From positions 1 to 64,000 of the forward strand of contig JBFWMM010000001.1 in NCBI GenBank assembly GCA_050251615.1: DNA of 64,000 bases. The letters are read 5' to 3'. Below, piece by piece: positions 52,285 to 61,408 of the stretch. The position numbers were made by a program, and so were the translations under genes. Below the pieces are notes generated by a model. The model made no database searches. It was given only the letters and a program-made list of their open reading frames with translations, and had not been told where the DNA came from. Within the stretch, counting starts at the first letter, position 1; each line of letters starts with the position of its first letter. Origin of the DNA: Sedimentisphaera sp050251615. Its GTDB lineage: Bacteria > Planctomycetota > Phycisphaerae > Sedimentisphaerales > Sedimentisphaeraceae.

Positions 52285-53022
52285 AAAGAGCAGGTAAGCG
52301 GCCCTGTAATAGAGTAATACCGCCGCGCCGTTATGTTCGCATATATACAAAATTCCTTGCCGCCGGCAGCGTTACGGGCGCCCGCAACATTGGAGCATTG
52401 CTCGCGTAGTGATGTTGTTTGCGGCTGATCACATATCGTTCCGCGCGCGCAAAGCGCAGGCTCACAGAAGTAGCTCTGTATTATATAGATATTTACGTGA
52501 TGTTTATGAGATAATTTGCGTCAGGCAAAAAAAGATGGGATGCCAGGGGTGCGGCATCCCAAAATAGAAGGGGTTGGTGTTTTGGGCTATATAATCCACG
52601 GGGCAAGCCCCGCTTCAAATCACTCCGGCAAACCGGAGGTAATTGTCTCACACATTATATTGTAACAAGGTGTTCAAGATTTTCACTATTATTTTTTTAA
52701 AAATCCAAACCTTGAACTTTTTTAGAGCATGGTAATGAAACGGGTGAATTACAAGAAGCAGTACGCAGAAACTACGCAGTAAAATAAACCACTTTGCATA
52801 TCTAATCCCATTACCGTAGTAGAGCCGAAACTCTAACCTTGACGCAGATTCTACATATCAAACCGTGTAAGTCAAGAACAACTTGAGATTTTTTTTACTT
52901 ATCTCGAAAAATGATATAACTGCTTGCGTCTTTACAACCGCTCCTCTTAACATATCATGTAGTAACGAGAGCCTGCCTTGTTGGTGAGCGGGCATAGATA
53001 AGCATTTGGCATATTATTTCAC
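52285..53022. other. Large intergenic region upstream of the GH92 gene
   Basis: Together with the promoter zone at its left this makes an approximately 860-bp region without a protein gene. Besides the candidate small RNA it is AT-rich on the right half, with several T-runs. A GCAACATTGG near 52384 is also found at 11031, and short words around 52333 and 52450 resemble the 126-bp element there. The right end holds the AAAGGGGA ribosome binding site of the GH92 gene. Confidence 0.5.
52527..52647 (-). ncRNA. Candidate small structured RNA
   Basis: On the minus strand a perfect TATAAT (52659-52654) is followed by three successive hairpins: CTCCGG/CCGGAG (52638-52623), CGGGGC/GCCCCG (52612-52599) and GGGATGCC/GGCATCCC (52560-52537). 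The last is followed within three bases by seven T, a textbook intrinsic terminator. No open frame is inside. The predicted transcript is about 120 bases. It precedes, but is separated from, the oxidoreductase promoter. No known RNA family is recognised. The -35 box is weak. Confidence 0.5.
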
Positions 53023-53035
53023 AAAGGGGATTTTG

Positions 53036-55270
53036 ATGCAGAGTAAGAAAATTTTTCTCGGCGTGCTGGCGAGCGCTATCTTAGCGGCTTCGGCGTTAAG
53101 CCAGCCGACAGACTACGTTGATCCGTTTATTGGCACAGGCGGCCACGGTCACACTTCCCCCTCGGCAACTGTACCGTTTGGAATGATTCAGGCGGGCCCT
53201 GCCAACTTCTTCAAAGGCTGGGACTGGTGTTCGGGATACCACATAAGCGATATGGTAATCCGCGGCTTCACACATACCCACCTCTCCGGTACAGGCTGCT
53301 CGGATCTGGGCGATGTCCTCATGATTCCATATACGGGAAGGGTGCGGACGTATTCTGGCACAGAACAGGACCCTGACATCGGCTATGCCTGCCGCATCGA
53401 CCATAAGCAGGAAGAGGCCCGCCCCGGCTATTACAGGGTCTTCCTCAGAGACTACAACGTCAACGCAGAGATGACCTCTTCTGAGCACAGCTCAATGCAC
53501 CGCTACACTTATCCCAGGGATGAGGTAGCCCGCGTTACAATTGACCTCCAGGCAGGTAACGGAGACGGCGCCCGCAAGACGCAGCTTATAAAAGTGGACG
53601 AGAACACATTCACCGGCTACCGTTTTTCGTCAGGCTGGGCAAGCGATTCACGGATCTTCTTCGCCGTTAAAACAAGCGTGCCTGTAAGCCAATTCCAGCT
53701 GTATCAGGGCGATGACGAACGCCCCGGCAATTCACATGAATCCGATATGACAAAGGGCGTGCTCACATTCGGCAAGGTCAATAAACCCGTGCTTGTCAAG
53801 ATTGCGCTTTCGCCTGTGAGCATGGATAATGCACTGGCCAATATGGAAGCCGAGATGAGCGGCTGGGACTTCGATGGCGTCGCTGCTCTGGCTCTGGCGA
53901 AGTGGAACAAGGAGCTCGGCTCCATTGAGATTGAAGCGAGTGAGAAGATCAAGCGTATCTTCTACACCGCGCAGTATCACACGATGCTCGCCCCCGTTCT
54001 ATTCAGCGATGTAAACAAAGATTACCGTGGCACCGACAAGAAGGTCTATGAGAAAGCCGATTTTACAAACTATACCACTTTCTCACTCTGGGACACATAC
54101 CGTACCGAGCACCCTCTGCTCACAATTACCCAGCCCGGGCGCGTGAACGATATGATAAACTCCATGCTCGCCATCTATCAGCAGCAGGGAACGCTGCCTA
54201 TCTGGCACCTTTTCGGTTGTGAAACGGGATGTATGGTCGGCTGGCATTCAATACCGGTTATAGTGGACGCATACCTCAAAGGCTTTGACGGCTTTGATGC
54301 CGAGCTGGCTTTCGAGGCTATTAAGAAGTCGTCGATGGTCGATGACAGAGGCGGCAACTACCTCAAATCTCGCGGCTACATCCCTGGCGACAAAGAGCAC
54401 GAATCAGTAGCCAAGGCGCTCGAATACGCCATTGATGACAGTTGTACCGCGCTTATGGCAAAAGCTATGGGCAAACAGGCCGATTATGAATACTTCTACA
54501 ACCGCTCCAAGGCATACAGGCGGTACTTCGACAAGGAAACAGAGTTTATGCGCGGCGTAATGGATGACGGCTCATGGCGCACGCCTTTCGACGCAATCGC
54601 TTCGCGGCATCGCGCCGATGACTACTGCGAGGGCAACGCCTGGCACTATACATGGCTCGTCCCGCACGACCCCGAGGGTCTTGTTGATCTGTTCGGCTCT
54701 GAAAAGGCATATAACGACAAGCTTGATGCGCTCTTCAATATGAGCTCTGATCTGGGCGATGGTGCTTCGGCAGACATCTCCGGATTGATAGGTATGTACG
54801 CTCACGGCAATGAGCCGAGCCACCACACGACCTATATGTACTGCTTCAGCGGCCAGCAGTGGAAAACTGCACAGAGAGTAAGACAGGTGCTCAGCACACT
54901 GTACTTTGACGACTACAACGGCCTCAGCGGCAATGAAGACTGCGGCCAGATGAGCGCGTGGTATGTGATGAACTCGCTCGGGTTCTACCCGGTACACCCC
55001 GCAAACGGCCTGTATGTATTCGGCAGCCCCGCTGTTGATAAGGCGGTAATCAATCTTGCCTCAGGCAAAACTTTTACAATCACAGCCGTAAACAACTCCG
55101 ATGAGAACATCTACATCCAGTCTGCAAAGCTCAACGGAGAGCCGTACAGCAAAGGCTACATCAGCTACAAACAGATTATGGCAGGCGGCGAGCTCGAATT
55201 CCAGATGGGCCCCGCAAGCAACAGAAATTTCGCAACGTCTCCTGAAGACAGGGCAAAAAGCGAAATCTGA
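53036..55270 (+). CDS. Exported GH92 alpha-mannosidase
   Basis: 744 residues from the ATG at 53036 (MQSKKIFLGVLASAILAASA signal peptide), preceded by AAAGGGGA. GH92 hallmarks are DYVDPFIGTGGHGHTSPSATVPFGM at the mature start, IRGFTHTHLSGTGC, GNAWHYTWLVPHDPEGL and GNEPSHHTTYMYCFSGQ with the catalytic acidic residues, then LSGNEDCGQMSAWYVMNSLGFYP. GH92 enzymes are calcium-dependent exo-alpha-mannosidases. An intrinsic terminator follows. Confidence 0.94.
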   Translation: MQSKKIFLGVLASAILAASALSQPTDYVDPFIGTGGHGHTSPSATVPFGMIQAGPANFFKGWDWCSGYHISDMVIRGFTHTHLSGTGCSDLGDVLMIPYTGRVRTYSGTEQDPDIGYACRIDHKQEEARPGYYRVFLRDYNVNAEMTSSEHSSMHRYTYPRDEVARVTIDLQAGNGDGARKTQLIKVDENTFTGYRFSSGWASDSRIFFAVKTSVPVSQFQLYQGDDERPGNSHESDMTKGVLTFGKVNKPVLVKIALSPVSMDNALANMEAEMSGWDFDGVAALALAKWNKELGSIEIEASEKIKRIFYTAQYHTMLAPVLFSDVNKDYRGTDKKVYEKADFTNYTTFSLWDTYRTEHPLLTITQPGRVNDMINSMLAIYQQQGTLPIWHLFGCETGCMVGWHSIPVIVDAYLKGFDGFDAELAFEAIKKSSMVDDRGGNYLKSRGYIPGDKEHESVAKALEYAIDDSCTALMAKAMGKQADYEYFYNRSKAYRRYFDKETEFMRGVMDDGSWRTPFDAIASRHRADDYCEGNAWHYTWLVPHDPEGLVDLFGSEKAYNDKLDALFNMSSDLGDGASADISGLIGMYAHGNEPSHHTTYMYCFSGQQWKTAQRVRQVLSTLYFDDYNGLSGNEDCGQMSAWYVMNSLGFYPVHPANGLYVFGSPAVDKAVINLASGKTFTITAVNNSDENIYIQSAKLNGEPYSKGYISYKQIMAGGELEFQMGPASNRNFATSPEDRAKSEI

Positions 55271-55292
55271 CCGACCCGCAACATAAATCGAC

Positions 55293-55324
55293 AAAGGGAG
55301 ACGCTTCAACGCGCCTCCCTTTTT
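55293..55324 (+). terminator. Intrinsic terminator after the GH92 gene
   Basis: AAAGGGAGACGC (55293-55304) pairs with GCGCCTCCCTTT (55311-55322) with one mismatch and a 6-base loop, followed by further T residues. Confidence 0.8.
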
Positions 55325-55410
55325 GTTTGTATCCGGCGCCACGCCAATCAGACGAAACCGCTAATACTCACTAATAGACGCAAATAATACTAATTCAGGC
55401 AAAGCCAGCC

Positions 55411-55660
55411 GCAACGTACCTTTCAAGCACTAACTCATTACTGTTGCAGCAGTTATAGATTAACCGCGAAAGACGCGAAGGGGATATAATTCTGCCGAGG
55501 GCAAATTGAACGCGCCTTTCCAACACCAACTCGTTACTGCCGCAGGGTTTATATATATTAACACGGAGGGCACGGAGATTTTTTGAATATGGAATTTTGA
55601 ATTGCATCGCTTTCGTGAATTTCGTGTTTTTCGTGAGCTGCGGAGCAAATTCATCATTTA
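55411..55660. repeat. Degenerate repeat cluster upstream of the LptD-like gene
   Basis: Two diverged copies of a unit of about 50 bases (55412-55462 and 55509-55561; both read AACG-x-x-CCTTTC and contain CAACTC or TAACTC followed by (A/G)TTACTG). Between and after them are CGCGAAAGACGCGAAG, CACGGAGGGCACGGAG and TTTCGTG repeats. The order of motifs matches the region at 46770-46925, so this looks like a dispersed intergenic element. No gene is supported. Confidence 0.6.
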
Positions 55661-55671
55661 ACCATTTTAAT

Positions 55672-55700
55672 TTGAATTGCCGCGCCTAACTCTATATAAT
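55672..55700 (+). promoter_or_regulatory. Promoter of the LptD-like gene
   Basis: TTGAAT (55672-55677) and a perfect TATAAT (55695-55700) with a 17-base spacer, placing the transcript start near 55707, about 40-55 bases before the start codon. Confidence 0.6.
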
Positions 55701-55744
55701 CTACGGGACTTGCCATCGGCGGCTGTATTCATATAAACTCATGA

Positions 55745-58684
55745 TTGAGAGATACGAAATTGCGTTCTACATCTATATTGGTTTTCTGGCTGTTTCTGCT
55801 TGCTGCGTTTCTGTACGCCGGCGGACAGGATATATACCTTTCCTCTGATTCCGTACTGGTTTCGTCCGAAGCCGACGGTGCGGGGCTTCTGCTTTTCGAG
55901 GGACCTGTGAGCGTTGAGTACGGCAACAGGAGCTTCAGTTCCGAGCGGGCGGTTGTCTGGGTGGATTCGGAGATGCAGGCGGCTTCGGGTGCCGAAAGCG
56001 CAGCGTACAGAGTGCGCTGTTTCTTTGAGGACGATGTGAAGATTTCCAAAGAGAGCGGGTATAAATCTGTCGATGTGGAGGAGTATCTTATTGAGAGCAG
56101 TGATACGCTCGTAGTTGATATGATTGTTTCCGGTCATGTATTTCTCAATGTAAATTCCTCGCAAACAGCCGAGCCCTCCGATTATGATTTTTACAGCAGG
56201 GCGGTTGCGGTTGTGAAAAGACCGCTCAAAAAGCTCTTCTTCAATTCAGACGCAATTCCTGCAAGTATGAAAAAAAGCGCCGACGTTGATAGGCCGGCAG
56301 GCGGCTCTGGAGGCGTGATCTCCAAGCTGCTCGGGCAAAACGAGCCGACCGTAGCCGCAGAAAGTGATGTTGCACAACCCGCTGATTACAGAGCCCCCGT
56401 AAACGTTTCTGCGATGTGGGAGCCTGCGCCGGTTATAGAAAAGACTACACTCCCCGATGGACGTAATGTTATTACCGTAATAGGGCGCTTCTACATATGG
56501 CAGAGGCGCGATGTTGATTATATGCTGGAGTTCCAGGCCGATAGAGCGGTCCTCTTCCTTGGCAGCGGGCAAGTTGCGGCTGGCAGCGAGCAGACGGGCC
56601 GCGCAGATATGCTTGCCACCGGCGATATTGAATCAGTCTATATCGAAGGCGATATTGTCTTTACCGAGGGTGCGCGTACAATCCGTGCCGACAGTATGTT
56701 CTACAACTTCCGTAAATCGCAGGCGCTTGCCGTAAACACAAAGATGACCCGCTTTGACCCTGCCCGCAATATTCCTGTTATTATCAAAGCGCAGAGGCTT
56801 GAGCAGAGGAGCCGTGGCGTTTTTGCGGCGAAAGATGTGCAGATTTCGAGCGATGAGTTTTACCTGCCGCAGCTCTCACTGAACGCATCTGATGTCGTTA
56901 TGACCGATTCGACATCAGGCGAGTTCACTGCGAAGCTCAACGATGTATCGATTAAGTACTACGACAAAACAATCTTCAAGCGCGATGTGATGGTAACAGG
57001 CGGAGAAAGGCCCGAGCTTGCACTGAGCAAGCTGCGCATGGGCAGCTCCTCCAACTACGGCACGGTTTTTGAGACACAGTGGTATCTTTCAAGACTGCTC
57101 GGCTACAGAGAGCCGGAAGGCTTTGATACCCGCCTTAATCTTAATATGTACAGCGACAGGGGCGTTGGAGCCGGAGTTGAGAGCGAGTATGAGCGCGAAA
57201 ACTACTACGGTAATTTTGATGCCTATATGCTCAAAGACTCAGGCACCGACAGGCTCGGCAGCGTGTTCTGGAGGCGCAATCTGGAACCGGATACCGATTC
57301 GCGCGGGCGCTTCAGATTGCAGCACCGCGAATACCTTGAAGACGACTGGCAGTTCACCGCTGAGCTGAACTACCTCTCAGATCGCAATTTCCTTGAGAGC
57401 TTTTACCGGCGCGAGTATATGACCGAAAAGGAGCCCGAATCAATCTTTGAACTGAAAAATGTTTCCGGCAACAGGGCGTTCTCAATGCTCGCAAAGGTGC
57501 GCTTGAATGATTTTCAGGACCAGACCGAAGAGCTTCCCACATTCGAGTATCACAAGAAAGGCGAAGGTGTTCTTGACGGCCGCGGCACCTACTACGGCGA
57601 CTGGCAGCTCTCGCGTATGAGAGAGCGCCATGATGAGGCAAGCGGGTTGGCAAGCGGCGGCTTTTTCTCCTATGGATCCACCCGCCATGAGGTTGATTTG
57701 CCAATGCAGGCGGGGTCTGTGAAGTATGTACCGTATGTGGCAGGCGCCTATGTTTACAACGACGGCGACGGGCTTGCGACCGCTATTGACGGATCAAACA
57801 CTTCACCTGAAAACGGTTCGGGACTCGGCGAAATAGGTCTGCGCGCGTCAACGACCTTCTGGAAGACAATGCCACAGGTGAAAAGCACTCTGTGGGATGT
57901 CAACGGCCTGCGCCATTACGTTCGCCCGCATATCGAGATGGCTTTCTTTTCCGCGGAAAACGAAGGGCTTGAGATGCGTGATGTGGTGAATGTGGGGCTG
58001 AGCCAGAGGCTTCAGACACACCGCGGCAGCAAAGAAAACCTGCGCACGGTTGACTGGATGAGTCTTGATGTCAACGCTACGTTTGTAACTGATGATGAGG
58101 AGGACGAAAACGCACTGCCGACGCAGTTCATCTTCTCATCTCCATACGAGCCTTATTACAGGCGCACCGGTTCCGTCGGTTATACCGTCAGCAGGGACAG
58201 TCTTGCCGCCGAATATGCATGGAATATTTCCGATACTTTCGCCTTCACCGGCTACTCCAACACCGATATTGACACCGGCGACCTGCAGCAGCTCGACTTG
58301 GGCATAGCACGGTATATCTGGCCGGATATGAGCGTCTATGTGGGTACGAGATACCTCAAGAACCTGATCCTTGACGACACCCTGTACAATACATTCTACG
58401 AACACGGCACAAACACCATAAGGATGGCGATGAGTTGCCGGTTCAGCCCGCGATACAGTATGTCCCTCTCGCAGGAATACGACTGGGACTTCGGCCAGAG
58501 CGTCCGCAGTGAGGTTGTTCTCATACGTCGCTACAACAGACTGCTCTACAGCATCGGTTACAGCATCGATGAATCCATCGACAGTAGCGCGTTTACGCTG
58601 AGCATCTGGCCACAGGGCGTCAAAGAGCTGGCCCTCGGCACGAGAAATTATGTCGGCATAACAAACTCGTCGATGTACGAATAA
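55745..58684 (+). CDS. LptD/OstA-like outer-membrane protein
   Basis: A 979-residue exported protein (974 if the TTG at 55760 is the start; both candidate starts are TTG). After the signal peptide (STSILVFWLFLLAAFLYAGG) comes an OstA-type periplasmic beta-taco region (YLSSDSVLVSSEADGAGLLL, GDIVFTEGARTIRADSMFYN). The C-terminal 500 residues are rich in amphipathic beta strands ending in alternating aromatics (YNRLLYSIGYSID, FTLSIWPQG), as in a barrel. LptD inserts lipopolysaccharide in the outer membrane; sequence divergence means the cargo is inferred. Other lpt genes are absent nearby. Confidence 0.75.
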   Translation: MRDTKLRSTSILVFWLFLLAAFLYAGGQDIYLSSDSVLVSSEADGAGLLLFEGPVSVEYGNRSFSSERAVVWVDSEMQAASGAESAAYRVRCFFEDDVKISKESGYKSVDVEEYLIESSDTLVVDMIVSGHVFLNVNSSQTAEPSDYDFYSRAVAVVKRPLKKLFFNSDAIPASMKKSADVDRPAGGSGGVISKLLGQNEPTVAAESDVAQPADYRAPVNVSAMWEPAPVIEKTTLPDGRNVITVIGRFYIWQRRDVDYMLEFQADRAVLFLGSGQVAAGSEQTGRADMLATGDIESVYIEGDIVFTEGARTIRADSMFYNFRKSQALAVNTKMTRFDPARNIPVIIKAQRLEQRSRGVFAAKDVQISSDEFYLPQLSLNASDVVMTDSTSGEFTAKLNDVSIKYYDKTIFKRDVMVTGGERPELALSKLRMGSSSNYGTVFETQWYLSRLLGYREPEGFDTRLNLNMYSDRGVGAGVESEYERENYYGNFDAYMLKDSGTDRLGSVFWRRNLEPDTDSRGRFRLQHREYLEDDWQFTAELNYLSDRNFLESFYRREYMTEKEPESIFELKNVSGNRAFSMLAKVRLNDFQDQTEELPTFEYHKKGEGVLDGRGTYYGDWQLSRMRERHDEASGLASGGFFSYGSTRHEVDLPMQAGSVKYVPYVAGAYVYNDGDGLATAIDGSNTSPENGSGLGEIGLRASTTFWKTMPQVKSTLWDVNGLRHYVRPHIEMAFFSAENEGLEMRDVVNVGLSQRLQTHRGSKENLRTVDWMSLDVNATFVTDDEEDENALPTQFIFSSPYEPYYRRTGSVGYTVSRDSLAAEYAWNISDTFAFTGYSNTDIDTGDLQQLDLGIARYIWPDMSVYVGTRYLKNLILDDTLYNTFYEHGTNTIRMAMSCRFSPRYSMSLSQEYDWDFGQSVRSEVVLIRRYNRLLYSIGYSIDESIDSSAFTLSIWPQGVKELALGTRNYVGITNSSMYE

Positions 58685-58809
58685 ATCAGCTCCTCTGCGC
58701 GGTAGAAGGGTGCTATTGCTGGATTTTACTGAATTTGTTCGTAAAATATAGAGTCTTTCTGACAATACATAACAGTTTGATACTATCATAGAACAGGAAA
58801 ACATAAACC

Positions 58810-60192
58810 ATGATGAACGAAAAGATATTCAAAGCTTACGATATACGCGGTCTTTACAAAGAGCAATTAGATGAAGACGCCGCCTGGAAAATTGGCTATG
58901 CCTGCGCGCAGTTCCTTCGCTCACACCTCCGCGGCTATGAGAGGGCGCTGAAGCATTCGCAGTCAGTATGCGTCGGGCGCGATATGCGTGCGCACAGCCC
59001 GTCGCTCGCGACCGCTCTGATTGAGGGCATCCGTTGCACAGGCACGGACGTTATTGATGTGGGCATGATTGATACCCCCCAGATGTACTTCGCCATCAAT
59101 CACCTCGGCACATGCGGCGGTATTCAGGTAACCGCGAGCCACAACCCCGCCGAGTACAACGGATTCAAGATCAGCGGCCTCAATGCCAAGCCTGTCGGTG
59201 AGAATACCGGCCTTGCAGACATCAAGCACCTTGCTACAAGCCTCCTCCATACAAAAGGCAACCCCACCGGCAAGGTAACCGAGGTTGATCTGACAGACGC
59301 TTACAGAAAGCATGTTCTTCAGTTCCTCGATGAAGACCTGCGCCCGCTTAAAGTGGCGGTGGATGCGTCCAACGGTATGGCCGGCAAGATGATTCCTCTC
59401 CTTTTCGGCGAGTTGCCTGTTGAGCTGAACCTGATAAACGAAACAACCGACGGTACATTCAAACACGAGCCCAACCCGCTCGTTGAGGAGAATCTCAAAG
59501 AGCTCAAACAGCTCATTGCAGATACCGGTTCGGATGTGGGTGTTTGCTTTGATGGCGATGCGGACCGCCTGCTTATGGTCGATGAGACCGGCCGCAGTAT
59601 CAGCTGCGACCTGCTTACTGCGCTGATGGTGCCGTATTTCCTCGAAAAGGAGCCTAAAGGTACAACCGTCATCTACGACCTGCGCAGCAGCTGGGTACTC
59701 CGCGAGGAGATTATAAAAGCCGGCGGCACGCCGAGGCGCGAAAGGGTGGGGCATTCGTTTATGAAAAAGACCCTCAAAGACACGCATGCCGTATTCGGCG
59801 GCGAGCTCAGTGGCCATTTCTACTACCGCGACAGCTTCAACACTGATTCGGGCATGATAACTTTTGTGCATGTGCTTAATATCATCAGCCGCTCCGGCAA
59901 AAAGGTTAGTGAGCTTATTGCTCCACTGCGCAGGTACTATTCGAGCGGCGAGCTCAATTTCAAGGTTGAGGACAAGGCCGGCAAGCTCAAAGAGATTGCA
60001 GCCAACTATGCGGACGGCAAGATTGATGACCTCGACGGCACGACAATCCAGTTCAAGGACTGGTGGTTCAACTCCCGCCCGAGCAATACCGAACCGTACC
60101 TCAGGCTCAATGTTGAAGCTAAGACTAAGGAGCTTCTCGATGAAAAACTCGCCGAGCTCAAAGGCTTCCTCGGCGAACCCGTTACTCATTGA
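58810..60192 (+). CDS. Phosphomannomutase/phosphoglucomutase
   Basis: A 460-residue alpha-D-phosphohexomutase with all four signatures: N-terminal FKAYDIRGLYKEQLDEDAAW, catalytic Ser in QVTASHNPAEYNGFK, metal loop CFDGDADRLLM, sugar loop GGELSGHFYYRD, and phosphate loop RPSNTEPYLRLN. It interconverts 1- and 6-phosphates of mannose or glucose, feeding nucleotide-sugar synthesis for envelope glycans. It follows the LptD-like gene after a 125-bp gap and ends in a hairpin. Confidence 0.94.
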   Translation: MMNEKIFKAYDIRGLYKEQLDEDAAWKIGYACAQFLRSHLRGYERALKHSQSVCVGRDMRAHSPSLATALIEGIRCTGTDVIDVGMIDTPQMYFAINHLGTCGGIQVTASHNPAEYNGFKISGLNAKPVGENTGLADIKHLATSLLHTKGNPTGKVTEVDLTDAYRKHVLQFLDEDLRPLKVAVDASNGMAGKMIPLLFGELPVELNLINETTDGTFKHEPNPLVEENLKELKQLIADTGSDVGVCFDGDADRLLMVDETGRSISCDLLTALMVPYFLEKEPKGTTVIYDLRSSWVLREEIIKAGGTPRRERVGHSFMKKTLKDTHAVFGGELSGHFYYRDSFNTDSGMITFVHVLNIISRSGKKVSELIAPLRRYYSSGELNFKVEDKAGKLKEIAANYADGKIDDLDGTTIQFKDWWFNSRPSNTEPYLRLNVEAKTKELLDEKLAELKGFLGEPVTH

Positions 60193-60215
60193 CAAACACA
60201 GGAGTAATCAAATTC

Positions 60216-60240
60216 AAGAGGCGCTTCACGGCGCCTCTTT
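60216..60240 (+). terminator. Intrinsic terminator after the phosphohexomutase gene
   Basis: AAGAGGCGC (60216-60224) and GCGCCTCTT (60231-60239) form a 9-bp stem with a 6-base loop and a short T-run. Confidence 0.65.
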
Positions 60241-60328
60241 GCGTTTATGCAGGCAGGGTAGTTTCAGGGCTGGAAGAGAATTTGCGCCACTGTATAATTG
60301 CTGGGCAGGAAAATGAAGTGATGGAGAA

Positions 60329-61408
60329 ATGATGTACAACGCAGAGCGGCTGTTAGATTACGTAAAGAGCAAATACAATACCGATGAATTCTGTTGCCTT
60401 CTGGAGCAGTACGAAAAGTGGAGTGGGGAGAGACCATTTGAGGGGCTTCGTTTGCTCGACGGCTCGCCACTGTTTCAGAATACACTTGCCAAGATTGCGC
60501 CGCTGGCCGCCTCTGGAGCGGAGGTTGTGATAGGCCTGCACAGTGCATGCCCGTACGATTCGCGCGTTGCGGAGATGCTGGACGCGGCGGGATTTGAGAT
60601 TCAGTTTGATGTGCTGAGCGGAGGAGAGTTTGATCTCGTGCTGGACTGCGCAGGGGTTTATCATGACCACAAACCCCGGCTTGGATATTCCGAGCTGACC
60701 CGCTCCGGAGAAAAATACTACGAGAAGTCTTCTCCCGCCTGTTTCAGCGCAGACCGTAGTATTATAAAGTACTTCGAGGACTACCTCGGCACAGCCGATG
60801 GGCTTATTCGCGCGCTCGAAAAGCTGAACCTTTCTCCCGCAGGCAGAAAGGTTTTGCAGTTCGGCTGCGGGAAAGTGGGCGCGGGGATCCGCGAGCGGCT
60901 TATGGAATTGGGCGCAGAGGTGGTAGTGGTTGAGGACGCAGCGCGGTTTGCAGGCGGATTCAGCGTGATTGACTGCCGCGATGAGCGCGCCGTTTACGAG
61001 GCGCTTGAAAGTGCGTGGGCGGTTGTTACGGTAACAGGTGGCAGGGATATAATCAGCCGCTTCTACGATGCAGGGCGTTTTGTCCGGAGCGGGGCGCTCC
61101 TGATAAATATGGGTGCGGAGGATGAGTACGGCGCGGACGTGCCTGCGCGGCGCGTGCTCAACAGCAAGGCTCCGCTGAATTTCCTTCTCCCCGAACCGAC
61201 GCTTCTGCGCTACATAGATGCAACGCTTGCCCTACACAATGAGGCAATCGGTTTCTTTGCAAACGCTACAGGTGGTAGCGGTATAATAACGCCTCCCGCA
61301 GAAATTGAGGGCCGCTTGATAGAGACTACGCTTGAGAAGAACGTTGCGAAAGAGCGTATCGCGGCATTCCTGAAATCAGTAGGATATATGATGGAGGATG
61401 CAAAATGA
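60329..61408 (+). CDS. S-adenosylhomocysteine-hydrolase-like NAD-binding protein
   Basis: A 359-residue protein related to SAH hydrolase but shorter than the usual 420-470. The Rossmann motif is VLQFGCGKVGAGIRERLMELGAEV. Other matching places are ADRSIIKYFEDYLGTADGLIRAL (region of the catalytic Lys/Asp in SAHH, only loosely kept), AVVTVTGGRDIISRF and ALLINMGAEDEYG. Its stop overlaps the start of an SAH/MTA deaminase gene by four bases. One reading is a hydrolase for S-inosylhomocysteine formed by that deaminase; this is inference. Confidence 0.6.
   Translation: MMYNAERLLDYVKSKYNTDEFCCLLEQYEKWSGERPFEGLRLLDGSPLFQNTLAKIAPLAASGAEVVIGLHSACPYDSRVAEMLDAAGFEIQFDVLSGGEFDLVLDCAGVYHDHKPRLGYSELTRSGEKYYEKSSPACFSADRSIIKYFEDYLGTADGLIRALEKLNLSPAGRKVLQFGCGKVGAGIRERLMELGAEVVVVEDAARFAGGFSVIDCRDERAVYEALESAWAVVTVTGGRDIISRFYDAGRFVRSGALLINMGAEDEYGADVPARRVLNSKAPLNFLLPEPTLLRYIDATLALHNEAIGFFANATGGSGIITPPAEIEGRLIETTLEKNVAKERIAAFLKSVGYMMEDAK

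Noticed and set aside
52571..52643. Possible tRNA (a TTCAAATC-like T-loop near 52614)
   Set aside because: No acceptor stem, D-arm or anticodon stem can be formed; the hairpins fit the small-RNA reading better.
55395..55657. Small minus-strand frames with repeated SNELVLER peptide
   Set aside because: They come from the degenerate DNA repeat in this region; no start signal or homology.
58963..60195. A 410-codon open frame antisense to the phosphohexomutase gene
   Set aside because: It mirrors the high third-position GC of the sense gene, has no family resemblance, and the sense protein has all catalytic motifs.
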